From Nocardia aurea (GTDB lineage Bacteria; Actinomycetota; Actinomycetes; Mycobacteriales; Mycobacteriaceae): a DNA stretch of 64,000 bases. Location: assembly GCF_003123685.1 (NCBI RefSeq), contig NZ_QCYJ01000020.1, positions 434,001-498,000 on the forward strand, given 5' to 3'. A program made the position numbers and the translations under genes. Below the pieces are notes generated by a model. The model saw only the letters and a list, made by a program, of their open reading frames with translations, had not been told where the DNA came from and ran no database searches. Shown here one piece after another: positions 27,141-34,339 of the stretch (within the stretch, counting starts at the first letter, position 1; every line of letters starts with the position of its first letter).

Positions 27141-27192
27141 TGCGCCGATGGATTTCCGCCGATCATCTTGTCGGCGTCGACAAAATCGCTGG

Positions 27193-27939
27193 TCACGTCG
27201 ACGGCGGTCGGTCGAATGCCTCGATCGCTGCCTTGCTGGTCGAACGGTCCTGGAGGATCAGCTCCCACGGGCCGCTGTTGATGTCGAACGACTTGCCGAA
27301 TCCGATCCACTTCCCGGCCATGCGCGTACCGGTCAGCTCGACGAGCAGCTGGATAGCGCCGTGGTACTTCGCGCCCCGGTAGTAGCCATCGGGCGCCGTG
27401 CGCTCGGTCCACGTACCCGTCGCGACGTTGCCATCGATGCTGAGGTCCATCTCCATGCTCGAGGCAGCCGAGCCCGGGAGGCTGCGCACCGTGAGCGCGT
27501 CGTCATGCTGGAGCACCACGACGTGATGCACCGCGGTGAATGTGGCATCCCGGCCCGAGCTGTAGTACTCATACCGCGAGAGCCAGATACCGGAATAGCT
27601 ACCGGGGTTCGGCCGGCCAGCCGACGCCGGCACCGACTCGTGCGAAAGCCGGCCGATCGGTGAATCGACGACGTGCCCGTTCTCGTCGTCGCTGGATAGG
27701 GATCGGCCCGGCTCGACGGCGCCGAATCCCAAAGTCTCGATTGGCAATCCCATCACCTTCTCTAGGGCACGTACGTGTGAGGCCCTTGGACTGAGGGTGG
27801 TTCCTGCTTCCCACCGCTGAACGAGTCGCTTCGTCGCGCTCGGACAGCCGACATCCCGCAGTGCACGAGCCAAATCGTCCTGACTCATCCGACGCGCGTT
27901 GCGGGCCGCGCGAAGTGCGTTGTTCGGTGTGGACCCCAT
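27193..27939 (-). CDS. XRE-type HTH protein with beta-rich C-terminal domain
   Basis: A 248-residue protein. Residues about 5-72 form an XRE helix-turn-helix (ALRAARNARRMSQDDLARALRDVGCPSATKRLVQRWEAG). After a linker, residues about 113-235 form a beta-rich domain: YSGIWLSRYEYYSSGRDATFTAVHHVVVLQ, then SIDGNVATGTWTERTAPDGYYRGAKYHGAIQLLVE and AGKWIGFGKSFDINSGPWEL. This architecture recurs in actinobacterial genomes, but I know no established function. It is convergent to the tape measure gene and has its own promoter region. It could be a second regulator, a sensor, or defence/exclusion cargo. Confidence 0.7.
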   Translation of the reverse strand: MGSTPNNALRAARNARRMSQDDLARALRDVGCPSATKRLVQRWEAGTTLSPRASHVRALEKVMGLPIETLGFGAVEPGRSLSSDDENGHVVDSPIGRLSHESVPASAGRPNPGSYSGIWLSRYEYYSSGRDATFTAVHHVVVLQHDDALTVRSLPGSAASSMEMDLSIDGNVATGTWTERTAPDGYYRGAKYHGAIQLLVELTGTRMAGKWIGFGKSFDINSGPWELILQDRSTSKAAIEAFDRPPST

Positions 27940-28157
27940 GGAGTCACGCTAGGCCAATGACGCCGCAATGTCGCCCCGAATATGTACCGATTGACGCCGG
28001 TAGCGTCGTCGCTCGGTCACGGCCACCAGAGCGACGCTGGACACGGCCCCGCCGCCGGGTCGACCCCGAACCGTTCGGCCCAGCATTGAGCCGCCCGGCC
28101 GGACGGATGTCCTCGGCGGCGGGTGCCTACCAACTACGCAGGGGAACAGGGGCCTCG

Positions 28158-28247
28158 ATGAGCTGGCAGCACTTCGGACTCGCCGCCGTCATCGCAATCC
28201 CGGTCGGCGTCATCGTCGCTGCGATCCTCTGGCCGTTCGACGACTGA
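28158..28247 (+). CDS. 29-residue single-pass membrane peptide
   Basis: ATG 28158 after CAGGGG encodes a peptide with a polar start (MSWQHF), one hydrophobic helix (GLAAVIAIPVGVIVAAILW) and an acidic end (PFDD). It could be a holin-like or exclusion peptide, or simply an orphan membrane peptide. Motif copy 3 begins 11 bases after its stop, as motif copies also follow other plus-strand genes of the element, which supports it as a real gene. Confidence 0.5.
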   Translation: MSWQHFGLAAVIAIPVGVIVAAILWPFDD

Positions 28248-28257
28248 GGCCCGCTCG

Positions 28258-28270
28258 CTACATACGTGCG
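28258..28270 (+). repeat. CTACATACGT motif, copy 3
   Basis: CTACATACGTGCG, 11 bases after the membrane-peptide stop. It differs from copies 1 and 2 by one base. Confidence 0.55.
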
Positions 28271-28434
28271 CACTGCCGGGGGTTTCGCCCTCAGCATTCC
28301 TTAGACCCACCCTCTGCGATCGCAGGGTGTCGGTTCGACCGACGCCCTTTTCAGCCGATCGCCTGACCAGGGCGTCAATCCGATTGCCCCCCCTGCGCAG
28401 CCATCGTTTATTCAGCGGATATGCGTGAGAACCG

Positions 28435-28518
28435 ATGGGCATCGTCGGGAACCGACAGGTATCCGATACCCCTCGAACAGGGTGCGGAACTGCGCAAATG
28501 GGCATCGTCGGGAACCGA
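28435..28518 (+). repeat. two 21-bp direct repeats near attR, putative integrase arm sites
   Basis: Identical 21-base units at 28435-28455 and 28498-28518, 63 bases apart (six helical turns). Each contains CATCGTCGGGAACCGA, sharing CGGGAAC with the operator-like repeats near 17865-17912. Their location next to attR suits arm-type binding sites for integrase or Xis. Confidence 0.6.
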
Positions 28519-28523
28519 TGAAA

Positions 28524-28546
28524 CCTAGGGTCTGCTAATCCCTAGG
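28524..28546. other. inverted repeat spanning the attR crossover region
   Basis: CCTAGGG (28524-28530) and CCCTAGG (28540-28546) flank 9 bases that line up with the tRNA anticodon loop. The left arm lies outside the 40-bp identity and is element-specific. This is the shape of a core site for a tyrosine recombinase, with strand exchange in the anticodon loop. Confidence 0.6.
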
Positions 28547-28574
28547 TCGCAGGTTCGATTCCTGCCGGGGGCGC
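28535..28574 (+). repeat. attR: 40-bp direct repeat, displaced tRNA-Arg 3' end
   Basis: Identical to 15900-15939. It is the original host 3' half of tRNA-Arg and no longer has a 5' half, so it is not a gene. Confidence 0.95.
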
Positions 28575-28578
28575 AACA

Positions 28579-28613
28579 CCGGGTTGACCTGGACATATTC
28601 CAGGTCAACCCGG
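28579..28613. terminator. stranded host hairpin of tRNA-Arg
   Basis: CCGGGTTGACCTGG and CCAGGTCAACCCGG pair perfectly over 14 bp around a 7-base loop, starting five bases after attR. It is in the same place relative to the tRNA end as the element's hairpin at 15941-15974, so it is most likely the original tRNA terminator. Confidence 0.75.
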
Positions 28614-28673
28614 GAGTACCCACACAGCCCAAGTCTCAAACTGCCGGAAAACCCGACATCGAATTCCGGAGCG

Positions 28674-29066
28674 TCAGGCTCCGAAGCCGGTGATCCGCTC
28701 CGGAACGACACGCACGATCCACCGCCGCACATCGGCGGGCTCCGGCGGCGGTAACTCCCCCAGATATTTCATGGACAACCGGGCCGGAAGTCGCTTGTCC
28801 GGATCGGGCAGCAGTTCGGCGGTTCCCGCGATATCGATGGTGCGGTAGGGATCCTCGGAGTCGAGCACGGTCACGCTGACCCTGGGATCGCGTGCGAGAT
28901 TGCGACCTTTCCGACGTCGCGTGGTCGTCGTGAACACCAGGGCGTCGTCATCCCTGTCCACCCAGACCACCGACGTATGCGGTGAGCCGTCCTCGTTCAC
29001 GGTGGCGATGACCGCAAAGTTATTGCCATCCAACAGATTACGTACGCGCTCGGAAAGTTCGGCCAT
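28674..29066 (-). CDS. PPOX-class split-barrel flavin/F420-binding oxidoreductase
   Basis: A 130-residue protein of the pyridoxamine-5'-phosphate-oxidase-like split-barrel family. Landmarks are FAVIATVNEDGSPHTSVVWVDRDDDALVFTTTTRRRKGRNLARDPRVSVTVLD and a final WIVRVVPERITGFG strand. In actinobacteria such small proteins usually bind F420 or FMN (Rv1155-like). Substrate is unknown. The start is ATG 29066, one codon inside a GTG. It is the first intact host gene after attR. Confidence 0.85.
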   Translation of the reverse strand: MAELSERVRNLLDGNNFAVIATVNEDGSPHTSVVWVDRDDDALVFTTTTRRRKGRNLARDPRVSVTVLDSEDPYRTIDIAGTAELLPDPDKRLPARLSMKYLGELPPPEPADVRRWIVRVVPERITGFGA

Positions 29067-29564
29067 CACACGAAATTACCCGTATGGGGTATCCGAGAAA
29101 ATGGCCGAAAGACTCATCCACATATCCCGTTCACTCATCGAGACCCCTTCGCGGTCGGAGTGATGTTCGCCACCGGAAGACCGTTCACCGCGCTCAAGCA
29201 GCCGATCACGCGGAACGTGGCCGAAGCGTGATATTTCCGCAGGTCGGCTCCATTTTCGTACCGAAAGTCGGTATACGCAGACTTCGCAGGTTGCGAATCC
29301 CCCAATCTGGCGCAAATCGGGTGCGGGTGTGGGCGATACGTCATACAGTGCGCAGTATCTCGATCGCAGCAACATTCGAGCGGCGCTCATCGGCGAGCGG
29401 ATCGCTCGGTCGATCGACTGACTGCGGTACGCGAAAGAGCGTGCCGCATTCGGGGCCGAAATGCAGGGGGAACAGGGATTTCATAGCGTACGGCCGTGTC
29501 CCGGCCCCTGTCGATCTCGGCACCGAACAGCGATCTCTCAGCCTTACCGGATGTGGAGCAAGCG
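29067..29564. other. 498-base gap between the PPOX gene and the sigma factor gene
   Basis: Divergent promoter region for the two flanking genes. Open frames here lack ribosome sites and protein-like composition. I see no hairpin or repeat that I can call. Confidence 0.5.
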
Positions 29565-30197
29565 ATGACAGTCATCACACAGCAACGGGACGAAGCAGCG
29601 TCTTCTCTCGAGCTGGAATTTCCTCGCCATCACCTCGGCGACCTGCTGACCGCCACCGCCGCGGGGGACGAAGACGCCTTCGCCGAGTTCTATCGGGCGA
29701 CCAACCGGCGGGTGTTCGGACTCGCGGTGCGGATCGTGCGGAGCCCGACCATGGCCGAGGAGATCATGCAGGAGGTCTACCTCCAGGCGTGGAACAGCGC
29801 GGATCGATACGACCGCTCCCGCTCGGCCCCGCTGACCTGGTTGATGATGCTCACGCACCGGCGCGCGGTGGATCTGGTGCGGGCCGAGCAGGCCAGTACC
29901 GACCGCGACAACGCTTACGGCAGTGCCGATTTCCGGCCGGGGCACGACACCGTCACCGAACAGGTCGATCTGCGTTTCGACCACCAGTCGGTGCGCGACC
30001 ATCTCGGGCGACTGACCGCGCTGGAACGCGAGTCGATCGCACTCGCCTTCTACGGCGACCGCACCTATCGGGAGGTCGCGGAGTTGCTCGGTATCCCGTT
30101 GCCGACGGTCAAGAGCCGCATCCGGTGCGGCCTGAAGCAGTTGGAAGTGCGCCTGAACAGCGAATGGAATGACTGGTCCAACCAGTTGATCAATTGA
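29565..30197 (+). CDS. sigK: ECF RNA polymerase sigma factor, SigK-like
   Basis: A 210-residue ECF sigma factor. Region 2 is seen in DEDAFAEFYRATNRRVFGLAVRIVRSPTMAEEIMQEVYLQAWNSADRYDRSRSAPLTWLMMLTHRRAVDLVR. Region 4 is LTALERESIALAFYGDRTYREVAELLGIPLPTVKSRIRCGLKQL. It is most like the SigK group, which is normally held by the membrane anti-sigma factor RskA encoded next door. Here the next gene is a GntR regulator and no anti-sigma gene is nearby. I start at ATG 29565 with a GGAG site; GTG 29496 would add 23 residues. Confidence 0.85.
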   Translation: MTVITQQRDEAASSLELEFPRHHLGDLLTATAAGDEDAFAEFYRATNRRVFGLAVRIVRSPTMAEEIMQEVYLQAWNSADRYDRSRSAPLTWLMMLTHRRAVDLVRAEQASTDRDNAYGSADFRPGHDTVTEQVDLRFDHQSVRDHLGRLTALERESIALAFYGDRTYREVAELLGIPLPTVKSRIRCGLKQLEVRLNSEWNDWSNQLIN

Positions 30198-30220
30198 CCT
30201 GAGGGTTGCACACTGGTCAC

Positions 30221-30934
30221 GTGGAATTCATCGTTGTCACGCGCACCGCCGTCTCCGACGAGGTCTTCGGCCAACTCGTCGACGCGATCCTGGCCGGACG
30301 TATCGCCCCGGAGGACGCGCTGCCGGGAGAACGGGAACTGGCCGAGAGCTTCCAGGTGAATCGGCACGCGGTGCGCGAGGCGGTGAAGCGGCTCCAGCAG
30401 AGCGGGCTGGTCCGAGTCACGCAGGGCGGTAAGACGCGAGTACTGGACTGGCGCACGAGCGCCGGGCTCGACATCCTGTCGTCGCTCGCGCGCTCGGGCG
30501 CGGTCCCCGCGCAGCGGATTCTGCGCGATATCGCGGTGATGCGGCGCTCGATCGCGGCCGACGCGGCCCGGCTGTGCGCGCAACGCGCCGATGACGTCCA
30601 GCTCGAAGCGGTACGGGCGGCCGCCGACGCCTATCCCGATCCGACCGAGGAGTTCGACACCGTCGTCGCCGCCGATATCGCCTTCTGGGTGGCGATTCTG
30701 GACGGCTCGGGCAACCTGGCCTACCGGCTCGGACTGAATACCCTGGTCGCCGGCTATTTCGGGATCGGTATGGAACGGATCGCCGAACTGGGACTCGGCA
30801 AGGAGTACGTCGATCGTGACGCCCACCGGCGGTTGGCCGAACACATCACCGCCCGCGCGGCGGACGCGGCCTACGACCTGGCGTACACGCTGCTGAGCGG
30901 TTTGGTTGACGCCCAGGAAGAACCGAGCGAGTAA
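30221..30934 (+). CDS. GntR/FadR-family transcriptional regulator
   Basis: About 237 residues. The N-terminal winged helix is TAVSDEVFGQLVDAILAGRIAPEDALPGERELAESFQVNRHAVREAVKRLQQSGLVRVTQGGKTRV. The helical C-terminal part (about 95-225) fits the FCD/FadR ligand-binding type. The start is uncertain: GTG 30221 is chosen, TTG 30206 is possible, and neither has a well-placed ribosome site. The stop is two bases before the ATG of the hydroxylase gene, so this regulator probably controls its own operon, perhaps sensing a lipid ligand. Confidence 0.82.
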   Translation: MEFIVVTRTAVSDEVFGQLVDAILAGRIAPEDALPGERELAESFQVNRHAVREAVKRLQQSGLVRVTQGGKTRVLDWRTSAGLDILSSLARSGAVPAQRILRDIAVMRRSIAADAARLCAQRADDVQLEAVRAAADAYPDPTEEFDTVVAADIAFWVAILDGSGNLAYRLGLNTLVAGYFGIGMERIAELGLGKEYVDRDAHRRLAEHITARAADAAYDLAYTLLSGLVDAQEEPSE

Positions 30935-30936
30935 TC

Positions 30937-31800
30937 ATGTTCGACCTGATCGCCCACGCCATACCGGTTTTCGTGCTCTGCCTCGCGCTGGAGGCGATCT
31001 CGTTCGCGGCGCGGCCCGACGAGGAGAAACTCGGCTACCGGTTCGAGGACGCGCGTACCAGCGTGCTGATGGGCCTCGGCAACGTGGTGATCAATCTCGG
31101 GTGGAAACTCGTCGTGGTCGCGGTCTACGCCGCCGTATATCTGGCCTCGCCCCTGCATCTGCCTACGAACAACCCGCTGACCTGGATCGCCCTGTTCTTC
31201 GCCGACGAGATCGCCTTCTACTGGTATCACCGCACACACCACACGATCCGGGTGCTGTGGGCCAGTCACGTCGTGCATCACAGCAGCCGGTTCTACAACC
31301 TCTCCACCGCGTTGCGACAGCCGTGGACGCCGTTCACCGCGCTGCCCTACTGGCTGCCGCTGGCCCTGCTCGGATTCCCGCCGTGGATGATCCTGCTCCA
31401 GCAGTCGATCAGCCTGCTCTACCAGTTCTTCATCCATACCGAACGGGTCTCGACGCTGTGGCGGCCCATCGAATTCGTGTTCAACACACCGTCGCACCAT
31501 CGCGTCCATCACGGGTCCAACGAGCAGTACCTCGACACCAACTACGGCGGGATACTCATCGTCTGGGACCGGATCTTCGGCACCTTCCGACCGGAACGCG
31601 AGAAGGTCCGCTACGGGCTCACGAAGAATATCGACACCTTCAACCCGATACGGGTCGCCACCCACGAATTCGCGGCGATCCTGCGTGATCTACGCGGCGC
31701 GCGCGGCTGGCGCGAACGGGCCGGATACCTGTTGCGCGGGCCCGGCTGGAAACCCGCCGAAACGCCCGCGCCCGGACCGGGCCTCGCGGAACCGGCCTGA
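30937..31800 (+). CDS. sterol desaturase/fatty acid hydroxylase family membrane protein
   Basis: A 287-residue membrane protein with about four hydrophobic segments and the His clusters of the di-iron hydroxylase family: WYHRTHHTIRVLWASHVVHHSS and TPSHHRVHHGSN. Such enzymes use oxygen to hydroxylate or desaturate lipids at the membrane surface. The substrate cannot be predicted. It is cotranscribed with the GntR regulator. Confidence 0.88.
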   Translation: MFDLIAHAIPVFVLCLALEAISFAARPDEEKLGYRFEDARTSVLMGLGNVVINLGWKLVVVAVYAAVYLASPLHLPTNNPLTWIALFFADEIAFYWYHRTHHTIRVLWASHVVHHSSRFYNLSTALRQPWTPFTALPYWLPLALLGFPPWMILLQQSISLLYQFFIHTERVSTLWRPIEFVFNTPSHHRVHHGSNEQYLDTNYGGILIVWDRIFGTFRPEREKVRYGLTKNIDTFNPIRVATHEFAAILRDLRGARGWRERAGYLLRGPGWKPAETPAPGPGLAEPA

Positions 31801-31811
31801 TGTCGGCTTCG

Positions 31812-32039
31812 TCACGTCGAAGAGCGTCTGCGCGTCAATAATCCGGCGGCCCAGCCGAGCAGGAACATCACCAGCAGGATGAGCCACATCGGCGACGTGA
31901 TGCTGACGAGCAGGATCTCGATGGACACCTTCGCGCGGTTCTCCACCACGAAAATCACAGCGAGCACGGTGAGACCGAGCGCCAACCACTGGGTCGGCGA
32001 GATCCGGGAGAACAACGAGCGCTTCTTCGTCTCGGCCAT
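31812..32039 (-). CDS. LapA-domain small membrane protein
   Basis: A 75-residue protein with two membrane helices (QWLALGLTVLAVIFVVENRAKVSIEILLVSI and MWLILLVMFLLGWAAGLLTRRR), separated by the short polar turn of the LapA/YciS domain. ATG 32039 is used; the longer open frame upstream is non-coding. Role in actinobacteria is unknown. Confidence 0.8.
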   Translation of the reverse strand: MAETKKRSLFSRISPTQWLALGLTVLAVIFVVENRAKVSIEILLVSITSPMWLILLVMFLLGWAAGLLTRRRSST

Positions 32040-32269
32040 ATCCGCTCCCTTCGTCGCCGCGGGTCCGACCTCCAGGTTCGTCGCGGGCGAAGAGGGGTAC
32101 CTCACCCGCGAGGGGTGATCCGTGCCGCGTCGGCAACCTCGCGTACGCTCCCGATACATCTGCGGTTTGCCTGAAGTGTGCCCGGTACGGCATCGTTTTC
32201 TTGGTTCGTCGGAAATTCGGCAAACCCGGCTCCGGAATCGGGCCGGGTGCTTACGGCGGGGAGTCCTGG

Positions 32270-34339
32270 GTGTTCACACAGACATCGACGGTGACGCGGC
32301 GGTCCGACGCGACCCACCGACACGATCTGGACGGGCTGCGCGGCGTCGCGATCGCGCTGGTCGTGGGTTTCCACATCTGGATGGGCCGGGTCTCCGGCGG
32401 CGTCGACATCTTCCTCGTCCTGTCGGGCTTCTTCTTCACCGGCATGCTGTTGCGCCGGGTCGACGCGTCCGATCGGGTCGCGGTGTGGCAGACGCTGCGC
32501 CGCACCGCACGCAGGCTGTTGCCCACGCTGATGGTGGTACTCGCGGCCGTCATCGCGGGCACGGTGTTCGCCCGGCCCTACACCCAGTGGGGTGACATCT
32601 CCGCGCAGACCCTGGCTTCGGTCTTCTACTACCAGAATTGGTATCTCGCGCACGCCGAGTTGAGCTACGCCGCCGCGGACCCGTCGGTGAGTCCGCTGCA
32701 ACATCTGTGGTCGATGGCGATCCAGGGCCAGTTCTACCTCGCCATGGTGCTGCTGGCCGCGGCGTGGGCGTGGCTGAGCCGGGGACGCGGCCCTGGACCG
32801 CGCCGGGTGAGCCTGCTACTGGTGATCACGGCGCTCGGCGCGGTGTCGTTCTGGTACGCGGCACAGGGGTCGGGACGGCATCAGGCCTGGAACTATTACG
32901 ATTCCGGCGCGCGCGCCTGGGAATTGCTCGTCGGCGCGGCGTTGGCGGTGGCCCTGCCGTGGATCCGGCTCTCGATGCCGATCCGTGTGCTGGCGGCGGC
33001 GCTCGGCGCGGCCGCGGTGGTGTCGTGCGGATTGCTGATCGACGGCGCCGACGTGTTCCCCGGTCCCGCCGCGCTCTTCCCGGTGGGGGCGGCGGTCGCG
33101 CTGATCCTGGCGGGCGCCGGACTGGGGCCGGGCGAGCAGCCCTGGCCCAACCGACTGCTGGCGAGCCGGGCCTGTGTCGAACTCGGCAACCTCGCCTACG
33201 CGCTGTATCTGTGGCACTGGCCGCTGCTCATCTTCTATCTCGTCGAAAACGGCAAGGCGACACCGGGTCCCGGCGGCGGACTGTTGATCCTCGCCTGCTC
33301 GGTGATCCTGGCGGTGCTCACCCAGCGACTGGTGGAATCACCACTGCGGGCGCGCGCGAACAGCGACGTGAAGACCGAAGGATCGCCCAGGTACCGCCGC
33401 GCGGTCGGCGTCACCGTCGTCGTGACCGGCGTGGCCGTTCTCGCGGGCGCCGTCGGCTGGCAGATGATGTTGCGCGCCAACCCGGCCCATCCGCCGCAGG
33501 CACTCGACGCCCTGAGTTATCCCGGCGCCGCGACCCTGCTCGGCGACAGCGTCGAGCAGAAGGCCGCGGCCATGCGCCCCACCGTTTTCGAAGCGGAGGC
33601 GGACGCGCCCGCGCCCACCTACGACGGCTGCATCACCCCGAATCGTGAAGTCCGCGTGTGCACCTACGGCGACCCCGACGCCGCGCGCGCCATCGCCGTG
33701 GTCGGCGGTTCGCATTCCGAACACTGGCTGCCCGCCTTCGAAATGCTCGGTAGCGAACACGGTTTCCGCGTGGTGACCTATCTGAAGGAGGGTTGTCCGC
33801 TGACGCTGTCGGATCAACCGTCCTACGCCGAATTCCCCTTCCCCGAATGCCGGGAATGGACCGAGGAAGTCCTCGATCGGCTCGCCGAGACCCGTCCGGA
33901 ATGGGTTTTCGCCCCGGGCACCCGCTATCGCATGCACGCCGACGGCGACGAGGTTCCCCCGGAATTCCTCGACATCTGGACGGCGCTGTCGGACCGGGGA
34001 CTGCGGGTACTCGCCATCAGGGACACCCCTCGGCTGCGCCGCGACGGCATCATGTACCGGGCCATCGACTGTCTCGCGCACCGCGGGACACCGTTCAGTT
34101 GCGGTGTCGAACGCACGACGGCCCTGGATCCGCAGAATCCCGCGGAACAGCCCGCCTCGGCCTATCCCAATGTCTTCCCCTTCGACCTGTCCGACTCGAT
34201 ATGCAGGCCCGACCGCTGCCGGGTGGTCGAGGGCAACATCCTCATCTACCGCGACGAGCACCACCTGACCGCCAGTTACTCGCGGTCGCTGGCACCCGAA
34301 CTCGGCAGGCAACTCGGCGCGCTGACCCAATGGTGGTGA
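32270..34339 (+). CDS. OafA/YrhL-type acyltransferase with SGNH domain
   Basis: A 689-residue protein. Residues about 15-380 form an acyltransferase-3 membrane domain with about ten helices; it starts RHDLDGLRGVAIALVVGFHIW and includes VDIFLVLSGFFFTG. After a further helix comes an extracytoplasmic SGNH hydrolase-like domain, with the nucleophile Ser481 in VVGGSHSEHW and the Asp662/His665 pair in YRDEHHLTASYS. Such proteins O-acetylate surface glycans or peptidoglycan. GTG 32270 has a GGGGAG site. The end overlaps the next gene by a few bases. Confidence 0.9.
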   Translation: MFTQTSTVTRRSDATHRHDLDGLRGVAIALVVGFHIWMGRVSGGVDIFLVLSGFFFTGMLLRRVDASDRVAVWQTLRRTARRLLPTLMVVLAAVIAGTVFARPYTQWGDISAQTLASVFYYQNWYLAHAELSYAAADPSVSPLQHLWSMAIQGQFYLAMVLLAAAWAWLSRGRGPGPRRVSLLLVITALGAVSFWYAAQGSGRHQAWNYYDSGARAWELLVGAALAVALPWIRLSMPIRVLAAALGAAAVVSCGLLIDGADVFPGPAALFPVGAAVALILAGAGLGPGEQPWPNRLLASRACVELGNLAYALYLWHWPLLIFYLVENGKATPGPGGGLLILACSVILAVLTQRLVESPLRARANSDVKTEGSPRYRRAVGVTVVVTGVAVLAGAVGWQMMLRANPAHPPQALDALSYPGAATLLGDSVEQKAAAMRPTVFEAEADAPAPTYDGCITPNREVRVCTYGDPDAARAIAVVGGSHSEHWLPAFEMLGSEHGFRVVTYLKEGCPLTLSDQPSYAEFPFPECREWTEEVLDRLAETRPEWVFAPGTRYRMHADGDEVPPEFLDIWTALSDRGLRVLAIRDTPRLRRDGIMYRAIDCLAHRGTPFSCGVERTTALDPQNPAEQPASAYPNVFPFDLSDSICRPDRCRVVEGNILIYRDEHHLTASYSRSLAPELGRQLGALTQWW

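Larger units (their letters stand above)
15900..28574. mobile_element. 12.6-kb integrated element in tRNA-Arg, phage-satellite-like
   Basis: Bounded by perfect 40-bp direct repeats (15900-15939 and 28535-28574), the first completing tRNA-Arg. Contents from the left: integrase and repressor on the minus strand, an operator/promoter region, an xis-like gene, ten mostly small plus-strand genes around a RecA-fold ATPase, a tape measure protein, a convergent XRE-type protein, a 29-residue membrane peptide and a putative integrase-arm region. No terminase, portal, capsid, other tail, lysis or conjugation gene is present. All identified frames are intact. I infer a satellite or minimal phage-derived island; a remnant prophage is the alternative. 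Confidence 0.9.

Noticed and set aside
27861-28157. 128-residue frame ending in the membrane peptide
   Set aside because: The upstream part is Arg/Pro-rich, overlaps the XRE gene start and its promoter; only the last 29 residues have a ribosome site and protein-like sequence.
28535-28574. Second tRNA-Arg gene
   Set aside because: Only the 3' half is present, with no acceptor 5' strand or D arm; it is attR.
29084-30172. 362-residue plus-strand frame over the sigma factor start
   Set aside because: Wrong frame relative to the ECF sigma gene; composition is Arg/Ser-rich shadow sequence.
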